Shown: in pieces, positions 8,397-17,314 of the stretch
Layout of the letters: each line of letters begins with the position of its first letter
Numbering within the stretch: the first letter of the stretch is position 1
From: Lachnospiraceae bacterium A4
GTDB taxonomy: Bacteria > Bacillota > Clostridia > Lachnospirales > Lachnospiraceae
NCBI GenBank assembly: GCA_000403215.2
Contig: KE159560.1
Span: forward strand, 186,591-250,590
DNA: 64,000 bases
Direction of reading: 5' to 3'
Made by a program: the position numbers and the translations under genes
The notes under the pieces: generated by a model
What the model saw: the letters and a program-made list of their open reading frames with translations, nothing else
Database searches by the model: none
Told to the model about the DNA's origin: nothing

Positions 8397-8950
8397 TTAG
8401 GATCTGTCTGACAGCGCAGGTCGCGCATCTTCCCGTGTGGTTCCGCCATAGGCGTAAGTGACTGGAAGGCATAGCAGCGATGGTTTTTCGCGTATGGATT
8501 TGTCCAGCAAAAGCCTTACGCACAGCTCCGCAATGTCCGGCACTGGCTGGACAATCGTGGAGCATAAGTAGTCAGCGTCCCCGAAAAAGCGGATGCCGTC
8601 GTACCCAATCAGCTGGATGTCCCGTGGGACGTCCAGGCCAAGCCTGCGCAGAATTTTCAGTATAAAATATGCGAGCCCGTCTGTCACGCAGAAAATTCCG
8701 TCCAGGGACATTTTTCCGCCGGGGGCGTGGTCCGCAAGGAACTGTTCGAATGTGTCATAGGGTTCGTTGTCGCCCACTATTTTCAGCTCACAATGGAGTC
8801 CGCGGGCAAGGCAGCCGTTCTCAAAGCCGGCTTTGCGCTTGAAGAGTCGCCGACCGGTATGCCGTTAACTACCTTGGATACGGTGCCAAGGGCAACGCCA
8901 GCCTCCCTTGCCACGTCTTTCATTGTCGGATTGGAGATTTCTGGTTTCAT
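8397..8950 (-). pseudogene. LacI-family regulator with large internal deletion
   Basis: From ATG 8950 the frame encodes a LacI HTH and hinge (PTMKDVAREAGVALGTVSKV, then VNGIPVG) and then drifts to a stop about 55 codons in. The neighbouring frame resumes as the second half of a LacI sensor domain, including MSLDGIFCVTDGLAYFILK, DIQLIGYDGIRFFGD and LPVTYAYGGTT, to the stop at 8397. About 130 residues of the sensor domain are missing, so a frame-shifting deletion inactivated the gene. Its start overlaps the stop of the upstream gene by 4 bp (ATGA), so it was the last gene of a coupled operon. It is not a close relative of the two intact LacI copies. Confidence 0.8.
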
Positions 8951-9690
8951 TGGATATCACTTCCTGACGATTCGTAGTTGTATAGGTATTTTAAATAGTC
9001 CACGGCGTTGTCCGTGCGCGGTGTATTTGCAATGATGCCGAAGTAGACGGGTTCATGAAACCCGGCACTGTCGATCAGCGTCGTGCGCGACAGGTCGATG
9101 CCGTAATAGTGCTCCTCGGTCACCGCATGGTAGGATGCGGATGAGTCAAACATCAGTTCCTCCTGGTTGTCCTCGAGAATGACAATATTGGCGGCAAGAT
9201 CCGGCTTTACGGCGTTATATAAGCCGGAGTCCGCCTGCGGAAGAAAGTCCTCGAGATCATACAGGTAGCCGTTCTGGGAAAACGCATCAAACGCTTCTTG
9301 GTTCATCAGGACAACATCGAGCAGTTCCCCGTCGATGACAGCGAGGATTTTCATGCGTGACGCGTAGGTGTACTGGTGGTTTTCGTTCAGCTCGTCATCG
9401 GTCAGGTACAGTCCGGTGTACAGTTCTAGCTTGTTTTTGGACGGATTCAGGTTCCTGTGGCCGAGAAAATCTTCCCCGAGTCCTTTTTTCAGATTTCCGC
9501 CGGCGTTCACATTGACGAGCGCGACATACAGTACAGGCTCCCTGGCTGTAAAATGGCCGTACAGGATATAGGCGAGTACATACAGCAGGATGCCGAGGAT
9601 AGCGAGCGGAAGCTTGTAGTAATCCCAGATATACTGTATTTTTGTCCTGCCTTTCAGTGTTTTGAGATTGTCATCGCGGATTGCTTTCAT
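8947..9690 (-). CDS. membrane-anchored extracellular protein of the YesL operon
   Basis: 247 residues with one membrane segment near residues 28-48 (LPLAILGILLYVLAYILYG) and an extracellular remainder of mixed alpha/beta character. No named family is recognised. Parts such as GELLDVVLMNQEAFDAFSQN resemble solute-binding-protein fragments. The start overlaps the YesL stop by 4 bp and its stop overlaps the LacI pseudogene start by 4 bp, so all three were translationally coupled. Context suggests a role with the YesL protein at the envelope during oligosaccharide uptake; this is inference. Confidence 0.75.
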   Translation of the reverse strand: MKAIRDDNLKTLKGRTKIQYIWDYYKLPLAILGILLYVLAYILYGHFTAREPVLYVALVNVNAGGNLKKGLGEDFLGHRNLNPSKNKLELYTGLYLTDDELNENHQYTYASRMKILAVIDGELLDVVLMNQEAFDAFSQNGYLYDLEDFLPQADSGLYNAVKPDLAANIVILEDNQEELMFDSSASYHAVTEEHYYGIDLSRTTLIDSAGFHEPVYFGIIANTPRTDNAVDYLKYLYNYESSGSDIQ

Positions 9691-10397
9691 GAGAGTTCAC
9701 GCTCCTTTATTTCTATTTCGGAGGATTCAATGATTCCGGCAGGTTCTTCTGTCCCAGTGGGTTTGCTGTTTGAGGCGGGTTCTTCCTGTTTTTCCTGGCA
9801 GAGCAGCAGGATGTTGGAGAGCAGGTAGGAGCACAGCAGTGCGCAGAGTCCCTCCCCGAAGACAATCATCGGCGTAAAGACGTTGATGATGACAAATGCC
9901 ATGGCAAAGTATATGACGGCCATGACCGCCGTGCAGAGCAAAAAGCGCATGCCGAGCATGATGGCGTTCTTGAACATTGCCGCGGTGGTGTTGTCAAATC
10001 GCGCAAGCAGCGGGAATATGTACATCAGTATGATGGCATAGGCGGCCGCGGCGACGAGAAAAACTGCTGTGGCAACAGTCCAGAAGGCATTCTCAAACCG
10101 CATATGATAAAAGATGTAGCCGTCAACTCCGAGAACGATCCCCACGGCGAGAAGGATCAGCCAGATGACAGTGGCCTGCCTGAAATTTTCCCGAAATGAG
10201 TGGAAAAACGATTTCGTCAGGCTGCCCTCCTCGTTTTTGGCAACCTTCAGGGTCACATAAAACAAGGCGGTAGTGGACGCGCCGGCTGTGACAATGGGCA
10301 GGCAGCAGATCAGCCATAACAGATTCAGGTAGGCGCTGTAAGTGATCTTGGTAATGAAAGACATAACCGGACCTTCGGGGTTTAAGATACCATGCAT
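9687..10397 (-). CDS. YesL (DUF624) family membrane protein
   Basis: 236 residues from ATG 10397. AGAAGGGAG lies 8 nt upstream and overlaps the longer in-frame ATG at 10421, so the inner start is preferred. About five to six membrane segments; the N-terminal pattern NPEGPVMSFITKITYSAYLN, then LLWLICCLPIVTAGASTTAL, is diagnostic of DUF624. YesL-like proteins accompany LplB/LplC-type ABC importers for complex carbohydrates; their biochemical role is not known. It sits directly downstream of LacI copy 2, and upstream of the anchored protein with a 4-bp overlap. Confidence 0.9.
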   Translation of the reverse strand: MHGILNPEGPVMSFITKITYSAYLNLLWLICCLPIVTAGASTTALFYVTLKVAKNEEGSLTKSFFHSFRENFRQATVIWLILLAVGIVLGVDGYIFYHMRFENAFWTVATAVFLVAAAAYAIILMYIFPLLARFDNTTAAMFKNAIMLGMRFLLCTAVMAVIYFAMAFVIINVFTPMIVFGEGLCALLCSYLLSNILLLCQEKQEEPASNSKPTGTEEPAGIIESSEIEIKERELS

Positions 10398-10435
10398 AAA
10401 ACTTCTCCCTTCTATATACATATATGAATCCTTTT

Positions 10436-11506
10436 TTAATCTTCGGTAGACTCCCTGTAAATCAGGCTGGTCTCCGTATAAATCCTGCGAAAGTTCAGGG
10501 TGGGCTCCTTGATTCTTGACATGAGCAGGTGCACCGCGGAAAGCCCCATGATCTGGCTGTGGATATGAATCGTAGTCAGCGTGGGCGAAGTGACTCTTGA
10601 TTCCGGGGAATCATCAAAACCGCACAGCCAGACATCCTCGGGGACACGGATACCTAACTCCTTAAATACCTGCATGGTATCCAGTGCGACAAAGTCGTTT
10701 GCGCAGATAAACACGTCTGGCAGTTCCCGCCGTTTTTGGATTTCTTCCTTTATGTATTCACGGTATGGTTCATACCCTGGGATTCTGGTGTTTCTCCTGT
10801 TTTCGGTGATGCAGTAGTCACTGGGGCAGGAGAGCCCGGAGAGATACATGGCATTCCGATAGCCCAGGAAACGCTCATAGAAGGACTGGCAGTGCGAAAT
10901 ATCGCCGATAAACCCGATGCGCTTCTTGCCCCTGCGGATCATCTCATGTACAAAGCAGCCGATGTCCGTCTGGTTATCCATATAGAGGCAGTCTGACTTT
11001 AACGGCCTGTCGAAGTCTGCCACCGGCGAATCCACAAAGAGCGTGGGAACGTCAAGTCCGCAGAGCATGTGACAGTAGTCTTTGTTGAACATTTCGACAC
11101 AGATGATTCCGGCAGTCCTTTTTTCATTATAAAAACTGGGAAGGGACAGGCTTTCGATTTCGTGTTCCCGGAGCCGGTGCATGGTGAAGCTGTGTCCCAT
11201 TCCGGAGAGTTCCCGCTGGAATTTGTCCAACATGGTGGAGGCAAAATGGGAACTTCCAATGGAATTGGATGTAAACAGGGAAATTTCCCTTTTGTCCGTC
11301 TCGGACGGGAGACTGGTTCCGGTTCTGCCGGAGCCATAGATATTGTCATAGGAAATCTGTTTATAGCCCATCTCGATCGCCTTTTTCAAAACGCGTTCCC
11401 TTGTGGCGTCGGCAAGAATTCCTGTATTGTTGATTGCTTTGGATACCGTATTGCGGGAAACGCCCAGTTCATCCGCAATATCCTGAATCGTAACGCGGTC
11501 TGCCAT
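10436..11506 (-). CDS. LacI-family transcriptional regulator, copy 2
   Basis: 356 residues. HTH TIQDIADELGVSRNTVSKAI, hinge, then a sugar-sensing domain ending TEDSL-like (...SLIYRESTED). It is strongly similar to copy 1 along the whole length. It is divergent from the ABC importer/GH32 operon that starts at 11968 and is followed by the YesL genes on its own strand, so it is the likely local regulator of beta-fructoside uptake. The promoter is a consensus TTGACA-17-TATAAT on the minus strand. Confidence 0.93.
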   Translation of the reverse strand: MADRVTIQDIADELGVSRNTVSKAINNTGILADATRERVLKKAIEMGYKQISYDNIYGSGRTGTSLPSETDKREISLFTSNSIGSSHFASTMLDKFQRELSGMGHSFTMHRLREHEIESLSLPSFYNEKRTAGIICVEMFNKDYCHMLCGLDVPTLFVDSPVADFDRPLKSDCLYMDNQTDIGCFVHEMIRRGKKRIGFIGDISHCQSFYERFLGYRNAMYLSGLSCPSDYCITENRRNTRIPGYEPYREYIKEEIQKRRELPDVFICANDFVALDTMQVFKELGIRVPEDVWLCGFDDSPESRVTSPTLTTIHIHSQIMGLSAVHLLMSRIKEPTLNFRRIYTETSLIYRESTED

Positions 11507-11967
11507 GAAAGATCACATCCTTTCTTATAATATAATGTAATATAACGTTTTTTTGCAATGGTTTTCTGTACGTTATCTCCCTGAATGAGCCACTTCGATT
11601 TATACATTTGATTTGCATATGCATCGATTTGATTTCAGGTATGCACTTACGGAAAAAGAATGTTTTGTATTTTTGGTGCGCTTAATGATATTATAGTGTA
11701 AAAATATAAATGTGTCAAATGCAAAATACACAAAATAATAATTTCCTAAAATTTATAAAAAATAACGTTTTGAATCGTGAAATAAAACATTAAATGTAAA
11801 AAACATAAAAATTTTTTAGGCAGATTTATAAAAAAACTATTGACCAAATGTAAAAAATATGGTAACTTATATTTACAGAGTTAAATCGCGATTTTTACAA
11901 ATGCACAAATGAAAGGAAACAAATATAACATTTTAACAAGAATCAAAATCAAGAAAGGAGCAAAACG
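11507..11967. promoter_or_regulatory. divergent control region between LacI copy 2 and the ABC operon
   Basis: 461 bp, very AT-rich, without a gene. It contains the minus-strand promoter TTGACA (11718-11713) / TATAAT (11695-11690), spacer 17. For the ABC operon there is a plus-strand TTGACC at 11840-11845 with a weaker -10 (TAACTT, 11863-11868). AAATGTAAAAAA occurs at 11792 and 11846 and again beside the LacI copy 1 promoter at 5110. ATAACGTTTT occurs at 11542 and 11762. These repeated words are candidate operators for the two LacI proteins. Confidence 0.6.
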
Positions 11968-12906
11968 ATGGGCAAAACAAAAACTGTCACTGCAAACCAG
12001 AAAGATGCAGGACTGCACAACTCGCTTGTCTATGTTGTCCAACACTGGCAGCTGTATGTATTCTTCCTGCTCCCGGCGTTGGCATTGACAATTATCTTTC
12101 GGTACATACCAATGGGCGGTATCCTGATTGCTTTTGAGAAGTATAATCCAATCAAGGGCATACTGGGAAGCGAGTGGGTAGGGTTTAAGCACTTTCAGCG
12201 TTTCCTGTCATCGCCCGATTTCCTGAGCTATCTGGGAAATACCATTAAGCTGAGTGTATTCGGTATGCTTTGGGGATTTCCGATTCCAATCCTTCTGGCA
12301 TTTCTGCTGAACAGGATTGAGCGCACAGGCGTCAAGAAGAAAATCCAGCTGGCGCTGTACATGCCGAACTTTATTTCCGTCATTGTACTTTGCGGTATCG
12401 TCAGGATTTTCTTATCTGTCACAGGTCCTGTAAACATGCTGCTTGGCACACAGATTAACTTTATGACCATGCCGGAGGCATGGCGCACAATCTACATCGC
12501 CAGCGGAATCTGGCAGGGCGCAGGCTGGGGGTCTATCATTTATACAGCGGCGCTGTCAAACGCAAGCACGGAATTAAAAGAAGCCGCAGTGATTGACGGG
12601 GCAAACATCTTCCAGCAGATCAAGGCGGTGGAGTGGCCTGCCATCAAGAGCACGGTAGTCATCCAGTTTATCATGCAGGCCGGCAACATTATGAGCGTCG
12701 GCTTTGAGAAGGCTTATGCACTGCAGACCGATTTGAACCTTTCATCATCAGAAATCATTGCGACCTATGTGTATAAGAAAGGTCTTATCAGCGGCGACTA
12801 CAGCTTTTCGACCGCGGTGGGATTATTTAACACAGTCATCAATGTCATTCTGTTGGTTGCCGTGAACAAGATTGTTGCAAAAATGAATGACGGTCAGGGA
12901 ATATAA
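11968..12906 (+). CDS. sugar ABC transporter permease, LplB type
   Basis: 312 residues with six predicted membrane segments and the cytoplasmic EAA loop (EAAVIDGANIFQQIKAVEWP) that docks the ATPase. The N-terminal extension and YIPMGGILIAFEKYNP are typical of LplB/YtcP-partner permeases (MalF side) of oligosaccharide importers. An AGAAAGGAG site precedes the ATG. It is the first gene of the importer operon, followed at 11 bp by the second permease. No ATPase gene is in the operon, as usual for systems that use a shared MsmK-type ATPase encoded elsewhere. Confidence 0.94.
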   Translation: MGKTKTVTANQKDAGLHNSLVYVVQHWQLYVFFLLPALALTIIFRYIPMGGILIAFEKYNPIKGILGSEWVGFKHFQRFLSSPDFLSYLGNTIKLSVFGMLWGFPIPILLAFLLNRIERTGVKKKIQLALYMPNFISVIVLCGIVRIFLSVTGPVNMLLGTQINFMTMPEAWRTIYIASGIWQGAGWGSIIYTAALSNASTELKEAAVIDGANIFQQIKAVEWPAIKSTVVIQFIMQAGNIMSVGFEKAYALQTDLNLSSSEIIATYVYKKGLISGDYSFSTAVGLFNTVINVILLVAVNKIVAKMNDGQGI

Positions 12907-12917
12907 GGAGGGACAGC

Positions 12918-13817
12918 ATGAAAAAGAAAAGTAAATTTGCCAGATATTCTTTGCAGGATAAGGCATTGCTGACAGTAGGCTATATACTGCTTGGATTGTT
13001 TGTCGTTGCAATCATTGTTCCTATGATTTATATTATCGTTGCATCCTTTATTGACCCTGTTACCTTGCAGAACAAGGGAATTACCTTTGATTTCAGCAAA
13101 TGGACGCTGACTGCCTACGAGCGTGTCATGACCAATGACCAGATATGGATTGGCTTTAAAAATGCAGTCATCTATTCCGTGGTATTTACTTTTGTTTCGG
13201 TACTGATTACCATGCTGGCTGCCTATCCCATGTCAAGGCCGGATTTCAGGGGAAAGAAGTTTTTTAACGTTATCTTTGTGATTACCATGTTCTTTGGCGG
13301 CGGTCTGATACCGACTTACCTGTTGATCAGCGATATGGGTTTGAAAAACAGTATGTGGGCGATCATCCTTCCAGGAGCGTTCAGCGTCTGGAACATGATT
13401 ATCGCAAGAACTTATTATCAAGGGATTCCGGGAGAACTCAGGGAAGCCGCTGATGTGGACGGCGCAAATGAGCTGACCTTTTTCTTCAAGATTCTGCTCC
13501 CGGTATGTACGCCGATCATTGCGACGCTGTCCCTGTGGCAGTTTGTAGGCATGTGGAACAGCTATTTTGATGCAATGATTTACCTGGATGAGTCATCCAA
13601 ACAGCCCCTGCAGCTCGTACTCCGCGCAATCCTGATTCAGAGCAAACCTGACGAGGGAATGATTTCAGATATGCAGAGTACCGCGGAGCGCGCACAGCTC
13701 AGTGAGCTGCTCAAATATGCAACCATTATTATTTCGAGCCTCCCGCTGCTTGTCATGTACCCGTTCTTCCAGAAGTATTTTGACAGCGGAATTATGGCAG
13801 GTTCTGTAAAAGGCTAG
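12918..13817 (+). CDS. sugar ABC transporter permease, LplC type
   Basis: 299 residues, MalG-like, with six membrane segments and the EAA motif REAADVDGANELTFFFKILL. It forms the heterodimeric channel with the upstream permease. The start has AAGGAGGG at the expected distance and lies 11 bp after the previous stop. The C-terminus ...FDSGIMAGSVKG is characteristic of LplC/YtcP permeases. Confidence 0.94.
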   Translation: MKKKSKFARYSLQDKALLTVGYILLGLFVVAIIVPMIYIIVASFIDPVTLQNKGITFDFSKWTLTAYERVMTNDQIWIGFKNAVIYSVVFTFVSVLITMLAAYPMSRPDFRGKKFFNVIFVITMFFGGGLIPTYLLISDMGLKNSMWAIILPGAFSVWNMIIARTYYQGIPGELREAADVDGANELTFFFKILLPVCTPIIATLSLWQFVGMWNSYFDAMIYLDESSKQPLQLVLRAILIQSKPDEGMISDMQSTAERAQLSELLKYATIIISSLPLLVMYPFFQKYFDSGIMAGSVKG

Positions 13818-13857
13818 ATAAATAAAAAGGAATTGATAAAAGAAAAGGAGAGCAGTT

Positions 13858-15531
13858 ATGAAAAATAAGTTGGCAAAACGAATAATAGTTCTTGCACTGG
13901 CGGCAAGTATGCTCGCTTCCCTGGCGGCATGCGGCGGAAACAAGTCTGATAATACACTGGGTAGCGGTGAAATGCAGGAAGTGGATGTGGCGGACCTGCA
14001 ATTCCCGCTGGCTGAGAAAGCGACCCTGACCGGAATGACCCAGTATCCGGCAAATACGGAGTCGGATCCAAACAACCGCACCATCTTTAAGCGGCTGCAG
14101 GAAAAAACCAATGTGGAGATTGAGTGGAAGGCGATTCAGGGGGATCAGTGGGGTGAAAAGATTACGCTGGCAATGGCGGATACGAACACATTGACAGATT
14201 TCATTTTCTCGGCAGGTTTTGGCGATAATGATCTGCTGCGGTACGCTGACCAGGGCGTCATTATTCCGTTGGAGGATTATATTGACGCTTACATGCCAAA
14301 CCTGAAAGCTGTATTCGACAAGTACCCTGAATACAGGAAAATGAGTACGGATACGAACGGCCATATATGGGCGCTTCCATGGATAGAACAGCTTGGCTCT
14401 GAGAAAACGGCAATTCAGGCAGTGGGCGATATGAGCTTTATCAATAAAAAATGGCTTGATTTTCTTGGACTGGATATTCCGACAACTGTTGACGAGTTTG
14501 AGCAGGTTTTGATTGCGTTCCGCGACCACGCCTCTGAACTGCAGAAAGAATTCAATATTGACGGAAGCATTATTCCGATGTCATGCATTGTAAATGACGG
14601 AAACCAGGATCCCGCTATTTTAATTAACGGATTTGGCGAAGGCTATGGGGACTGCGACCAGGGCAGGCATATTGCGGTTACAGACGACAAGAAGGTAATC
14701 TGTACAGCGACACAGGAAGGTTTTAAGGATGGAATCGCATGGCTGCATAAGCTGTACGAGGAAGGCCTGATTGATCCAGAAGCATTTACGCAGGAGTGGT
14801 CTACCTATGTGTCAAAGGGTAAATCAGGGCGTTACGGTGTGTGCTTTAGCTGGGATAATGCCAATATTATTGATGATTTTAACGGCTGGGTGCCGCTTCC
14901 GGCGCTGACTGCCGATGTCAGAAACATTACGCCTGAGAACGGTTCCTTTACCAGCGGCTATGACCGCGGACGCTGTGTTGTGACGGCTGTCGCAAAGAAT
15001 CCCGCGCTTGTGTGCGCATGGCTCGACCAGATGTACGACCCGTTCCAGTCCCCGCAGAATAACTGGGGTACGTATGGCGAGGATGATGACTTTGATATCT
15101 TCGTGCTTGGAAAGAATGAAAACGGAAACGATATGCTGCAGCATGCGCCGCTTGGGGACGCTTCTCCTGTAGAAGTAAGGGAGGCTGAAAGTGTAAACGG
15201 GCCGCTGGCAATCCTGGATGAATACTATGGCGTGTATGTCACATGTCCGGACGACGCGCAGTACAGACTGGACTGGATCAAGGATTACTACACGCCGGAC
15301 ATGAACACCAAATATGTTTATCCGAATGTGTTTATGAGCCAGGAGGATACAGAGGAACTTTCCAATCTGCAGACGGACATTACAAAGACAATCAACGCAA
15401 AGCGGTCTGACTGGATCATGAACGGCTTTACGGATGCGGACTGGGATGAGTATATCAAGAGCCTTGACGCATACGGCCTCAAGGATATGCTTGCAATCTT
15501 CCAGAAGTATCTTGACGCTTACTATGAATAA
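13858..15531 (+). CDS. extracellular solute-binding lipoprotein of the sugar importer
   Basis: 557 residues. The lipoprotein signal peptide has lipobox LASLAAC with Cys25 as the predicted lipidated residue. The mature part is a large family 1-like solute-binding protein (two lobes; aromatic clusters such as YWD/DWD-rich C-terminus), the size class seen with LplB/LplC permeases. It captures the oligosaccharide at the cell surface. Co-encoded GH32 proteins suggest fructo-oligosaccharides or levan/inulin fragments; that specificity is inferred from context. AAAGGAG precedes the start and a strong terminator follows. Confidence 0.93.
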   Translation: MKNKLAKRIIVLALAASMLASLAACGGNKSDNTLGSGEMQEVDVADLQFPLAEKATLTGMTQYPANTESDPNNRTIFKRLQEKTNVEIEWKAIQGDQWGEKITLAMADTNTLTDFIFSAGFGDNDLLRYADQGVIIPLEDYIDAYMPNLKAVFDKYPEYRKMSTDTNGHIWALPWIEQLGSEKTAIQAVGDMSFINKKWLDFLGLDIPTTVDEFEQVLIAFRDHASELQKEFNIDGSIIPMSCIVNDGNQDPAILINGFGEGYGDCDQGRHIAVTDDKKVICTATQEGFKDGIAWLHKLYEEGLIDPEAFTQEWSTYVSKGKSGRYGVCFSWDNANIIDDFNGWVPLPALTADVRNITPENGSFTSGYDRGRCVVTAVAKNPALVCAWLDQMYDPFQSPQNNWGTYGEDDDFDIFVLGKNENGNDMLQHAPLGDASPVEVREAESVNGPLAILDEYYGVYVTCPDDAQYRLDWIKDYYTPDMNTKYVYPNVFMSQEDTEELSNLQTDITKTINAKRSDWIMNGFTDADWDEYIKSLDAYGLKDMLAIFQKYLDAYYE

Positions 15532-15553
15532 CATTAAATAAGCGCTGAAGATG

Positions 15554-15585
15554 AAAAGAGCTGGCTGAACAGCCAGCTCTTTTTA
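15554..15585 (+). terminator. intrinsic terminator after the binding-protein gene
   Basis: A perfect 13-bp stem (AAAAGAGCTGGCT with its complement) and a GAAC loop, running into T residues. It lies between the binding protein and the GH32 gene, so it probably attenuates rather than blocks readthrough and raises importer expression over the hydrolases. Confidence 0.88.
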
Positions 15586-15641
15586 GAAAATAAAATATGA
15601 ATATGAAAGGTAAGGAATAATTCCTAAACAGGTGATTTGTT

Positions 15642-17129
15642 ATGAACAGTCAGACATTGCGCGAAGCGCGCAAGTACGAGGAAGCTTCGGAAAAAATGAT
15701 ACCTGCCGACCACAGACCGTCATTTCATTTGTCTGTGCGTACAGGGTGGATGAATGACCCGAATGGTTTTTCTTATTATAAAGGAAGATACCATATGTTT
15801 TATCAGTATTATCCCTATGATTCCCACTGGAATTCCATGCATTGGGGGCATGCGGTGAGCGATGACCTGCTGCACTGGGAGTATCTGCCGGCGGCGCTTG
15901 CACCGGACGAGTCGTATGACAGGGATGGATGTTTCTCAGGAAATGCAATGACACTGCCTGACGGCAGGCAGCTTTTGATGTATACCGGTGTCGTCCAGGA
16001 GCGGCAGAAAAATGAGGCGGTCGTTGACTGGCAGAACCAGTGCATCGCAGTGGGTGACGGCGTGGATTATGAGAAATATGAGAACAATCCTGTGATTGAT
16101 GCAAAGGATCTGCCGGAGGGATTCAGCAGACAGGATTTCCGCGATCCGAAACTGTGGCGCAAATCCGATGGAACGTACCGCTGCATTGTCGGAAACAGGC
16201 CTGCGGACGGGAGCGGACAGATCCTGCTGTTTTCCAGTCCGGACTGTTTTTCATGGAAATATGAGAAGGTGTTTGCGGCCAACAACAACCGCTTTGGGCT
16301 TATGTGGGAATGCCCGGATTTCTTCGAACTTGATGGCAGCGCGGTACTGCTTGTCAGTCCGCAGGATATGCTTCCCGAGGGATTTGAGTATCATAACGGC
16401 AATGGGACGCTCTGCCTGATCGGTGATTATGACGAAAAGACAGATACCTTCACCGAACGGTATAATCAGTCGGTTGATTATGGCATTGACTTCTATGCGC
16501 CCCAGACAGTGCTTACGCCGGATGGGCGGCGCATTATGATCGGCTGGATGCAGAACTGGGACACCTGCAATTTCCGTTCGCAGAATGTGTCATGGTTTGG
16601 GCAGATGAGCCTTCCGAGGGAGCTGCATGTCAGGGACGGAAGGCTGTACCAGACTCCAATACGGGAACTCGACCAGCTGCGGCGCAACCGGGTGGATTAC
16701 CAGAATGTGCTGGTTTCCGAGCAGATTCATCTGGAGGGCATCCGCGGCCGGAGGGTAGATATGGAGCTTGCAATCAGGCCGGAGGACGGGCAGGAGGTCT
16801 ACCATGAGTTTATACTGAATTTTGCACAGAATGATAAATACCATACAACACTCAGCTTTCATACCAGAAATTCGATTCTCAAGATCGACAGAAAGTTTTC
16901 CGGTTCGAGGAGGGCGATCATACACCAGCGCAGAAGCCTTGTCAACAGTAAAAACGGCGCGCTGAAACTCAGGGTAATTTTAGACCGTTTCAGTGCGGAG
17001 ATCTTTGTCAACGACGGAGAACAGGTGATGACTGCGACCATTTATACAGAACAGGAGGCAGACGGCATTTCCTTCTCGGCGGACGGTGCTGTGCGGATGG
17101 ATATTACCAGGTATGAGCTGGCTGATTGA
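15642..17129 (+). CDS. GH32 beta-fructosidase (sucrose-6-phosphate hydrolase / fructan hydrolase)
   Basis: 495 residues with the GH32 five-bladed propeller and C-terminal beta-sandwich. The catalytic triad is visible: nucleophile D39 in WMNDPNGF, transition-state stabiliser D168 in FRDPK, acid/base E223 in WECPDFF. There is no signal peptide, so the enzyme is cytoplasmic and splits imported fructosides or sucrose(-6-P). Length is typical of ScrB/FruA-type enzymes. Lack of a phosphotransferase gene nearby and the ABC importer upstream favour unphosphorylated fructo-oligosaccharides as substrate (inference). Confidence 0.93.
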   Translation: MNSQTLREARKYEEASEKMIPADHRPSFHLSVRTGWMNDPNGFSYYKGRYHMFYQYYPYDSHWNSMHWGHAVSDDLLHWEYLPAALAPDESYDRDGCFSGNAMTLPDGRQLLMYTGVVQERQKNEAVVDWQNQCIAVGDGVDYEKYENNPVIDAKDLPEGFSRQDFRDPKLWRKSDGTYRCIVGNRPADGSGQILLFSSPDCFSWKYEKVFAANNNRFGLMWECPDFFELDGSAVLLVSPQDMLPEGFEYHNGNGTLCLIGDYDEKTDTFTERYNQSVDYGIDFYAPQTVLTPDGRRIMIGWMQNWDTCNFRSQNVSWFGQMSLPRELHVRDGRLYQTPIRELDQLRRNRVDYQNVLVSEQIHLEGIRGRRVDMELAIRPEDGQEVYHEFILNFAQNDKYHTTLSFHTRNSILKIDRKFSGSRRAIIHQRRSLVNSKNGALKLRVILDRFSAEIFVNDGEQVMTATIYTEQEADGISFSADGAVRMDITRYELAD

Positions 17130-17221
17130 TATGATGCGCACAGCCGCGTAAGGAAACATGCCGCATTGCGGATGCGGCTGGCGCGATTAAGGAGCAGCAA
17201 ACATCAGATGGAGGGTATGGA

Positions 17222-17314
17222 ATGGAGAATGGGACTATGGAAAAACAGTTTGACGTGGTGGCGCTGCGTGTGATGCCATCGGAGGAGGAAGTGGAGGCGT
17301 TGATGAGTCTATGA
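17222..17314 (+). CDS. possible 30-residue small ORF coupled to the next gene
   Basis: An ATG at 17222 with GGAGGG at 17210-17215 opens a 30-codon frame (N-terminus MENGTMEKQFDVVALRV). It ends TGA at 17312-17314, overlapping the ATG of the surface lipoprotein gene at 17311 (ATGA). The overlap suggests translational coupling, so it may be a leader peptide. It may equally be the remnant of a larger gene. No homologue is recognised. Confidence 0.4.
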   Translation: MENGTMEKQFDVVALRVMPSEEEVEALMSL

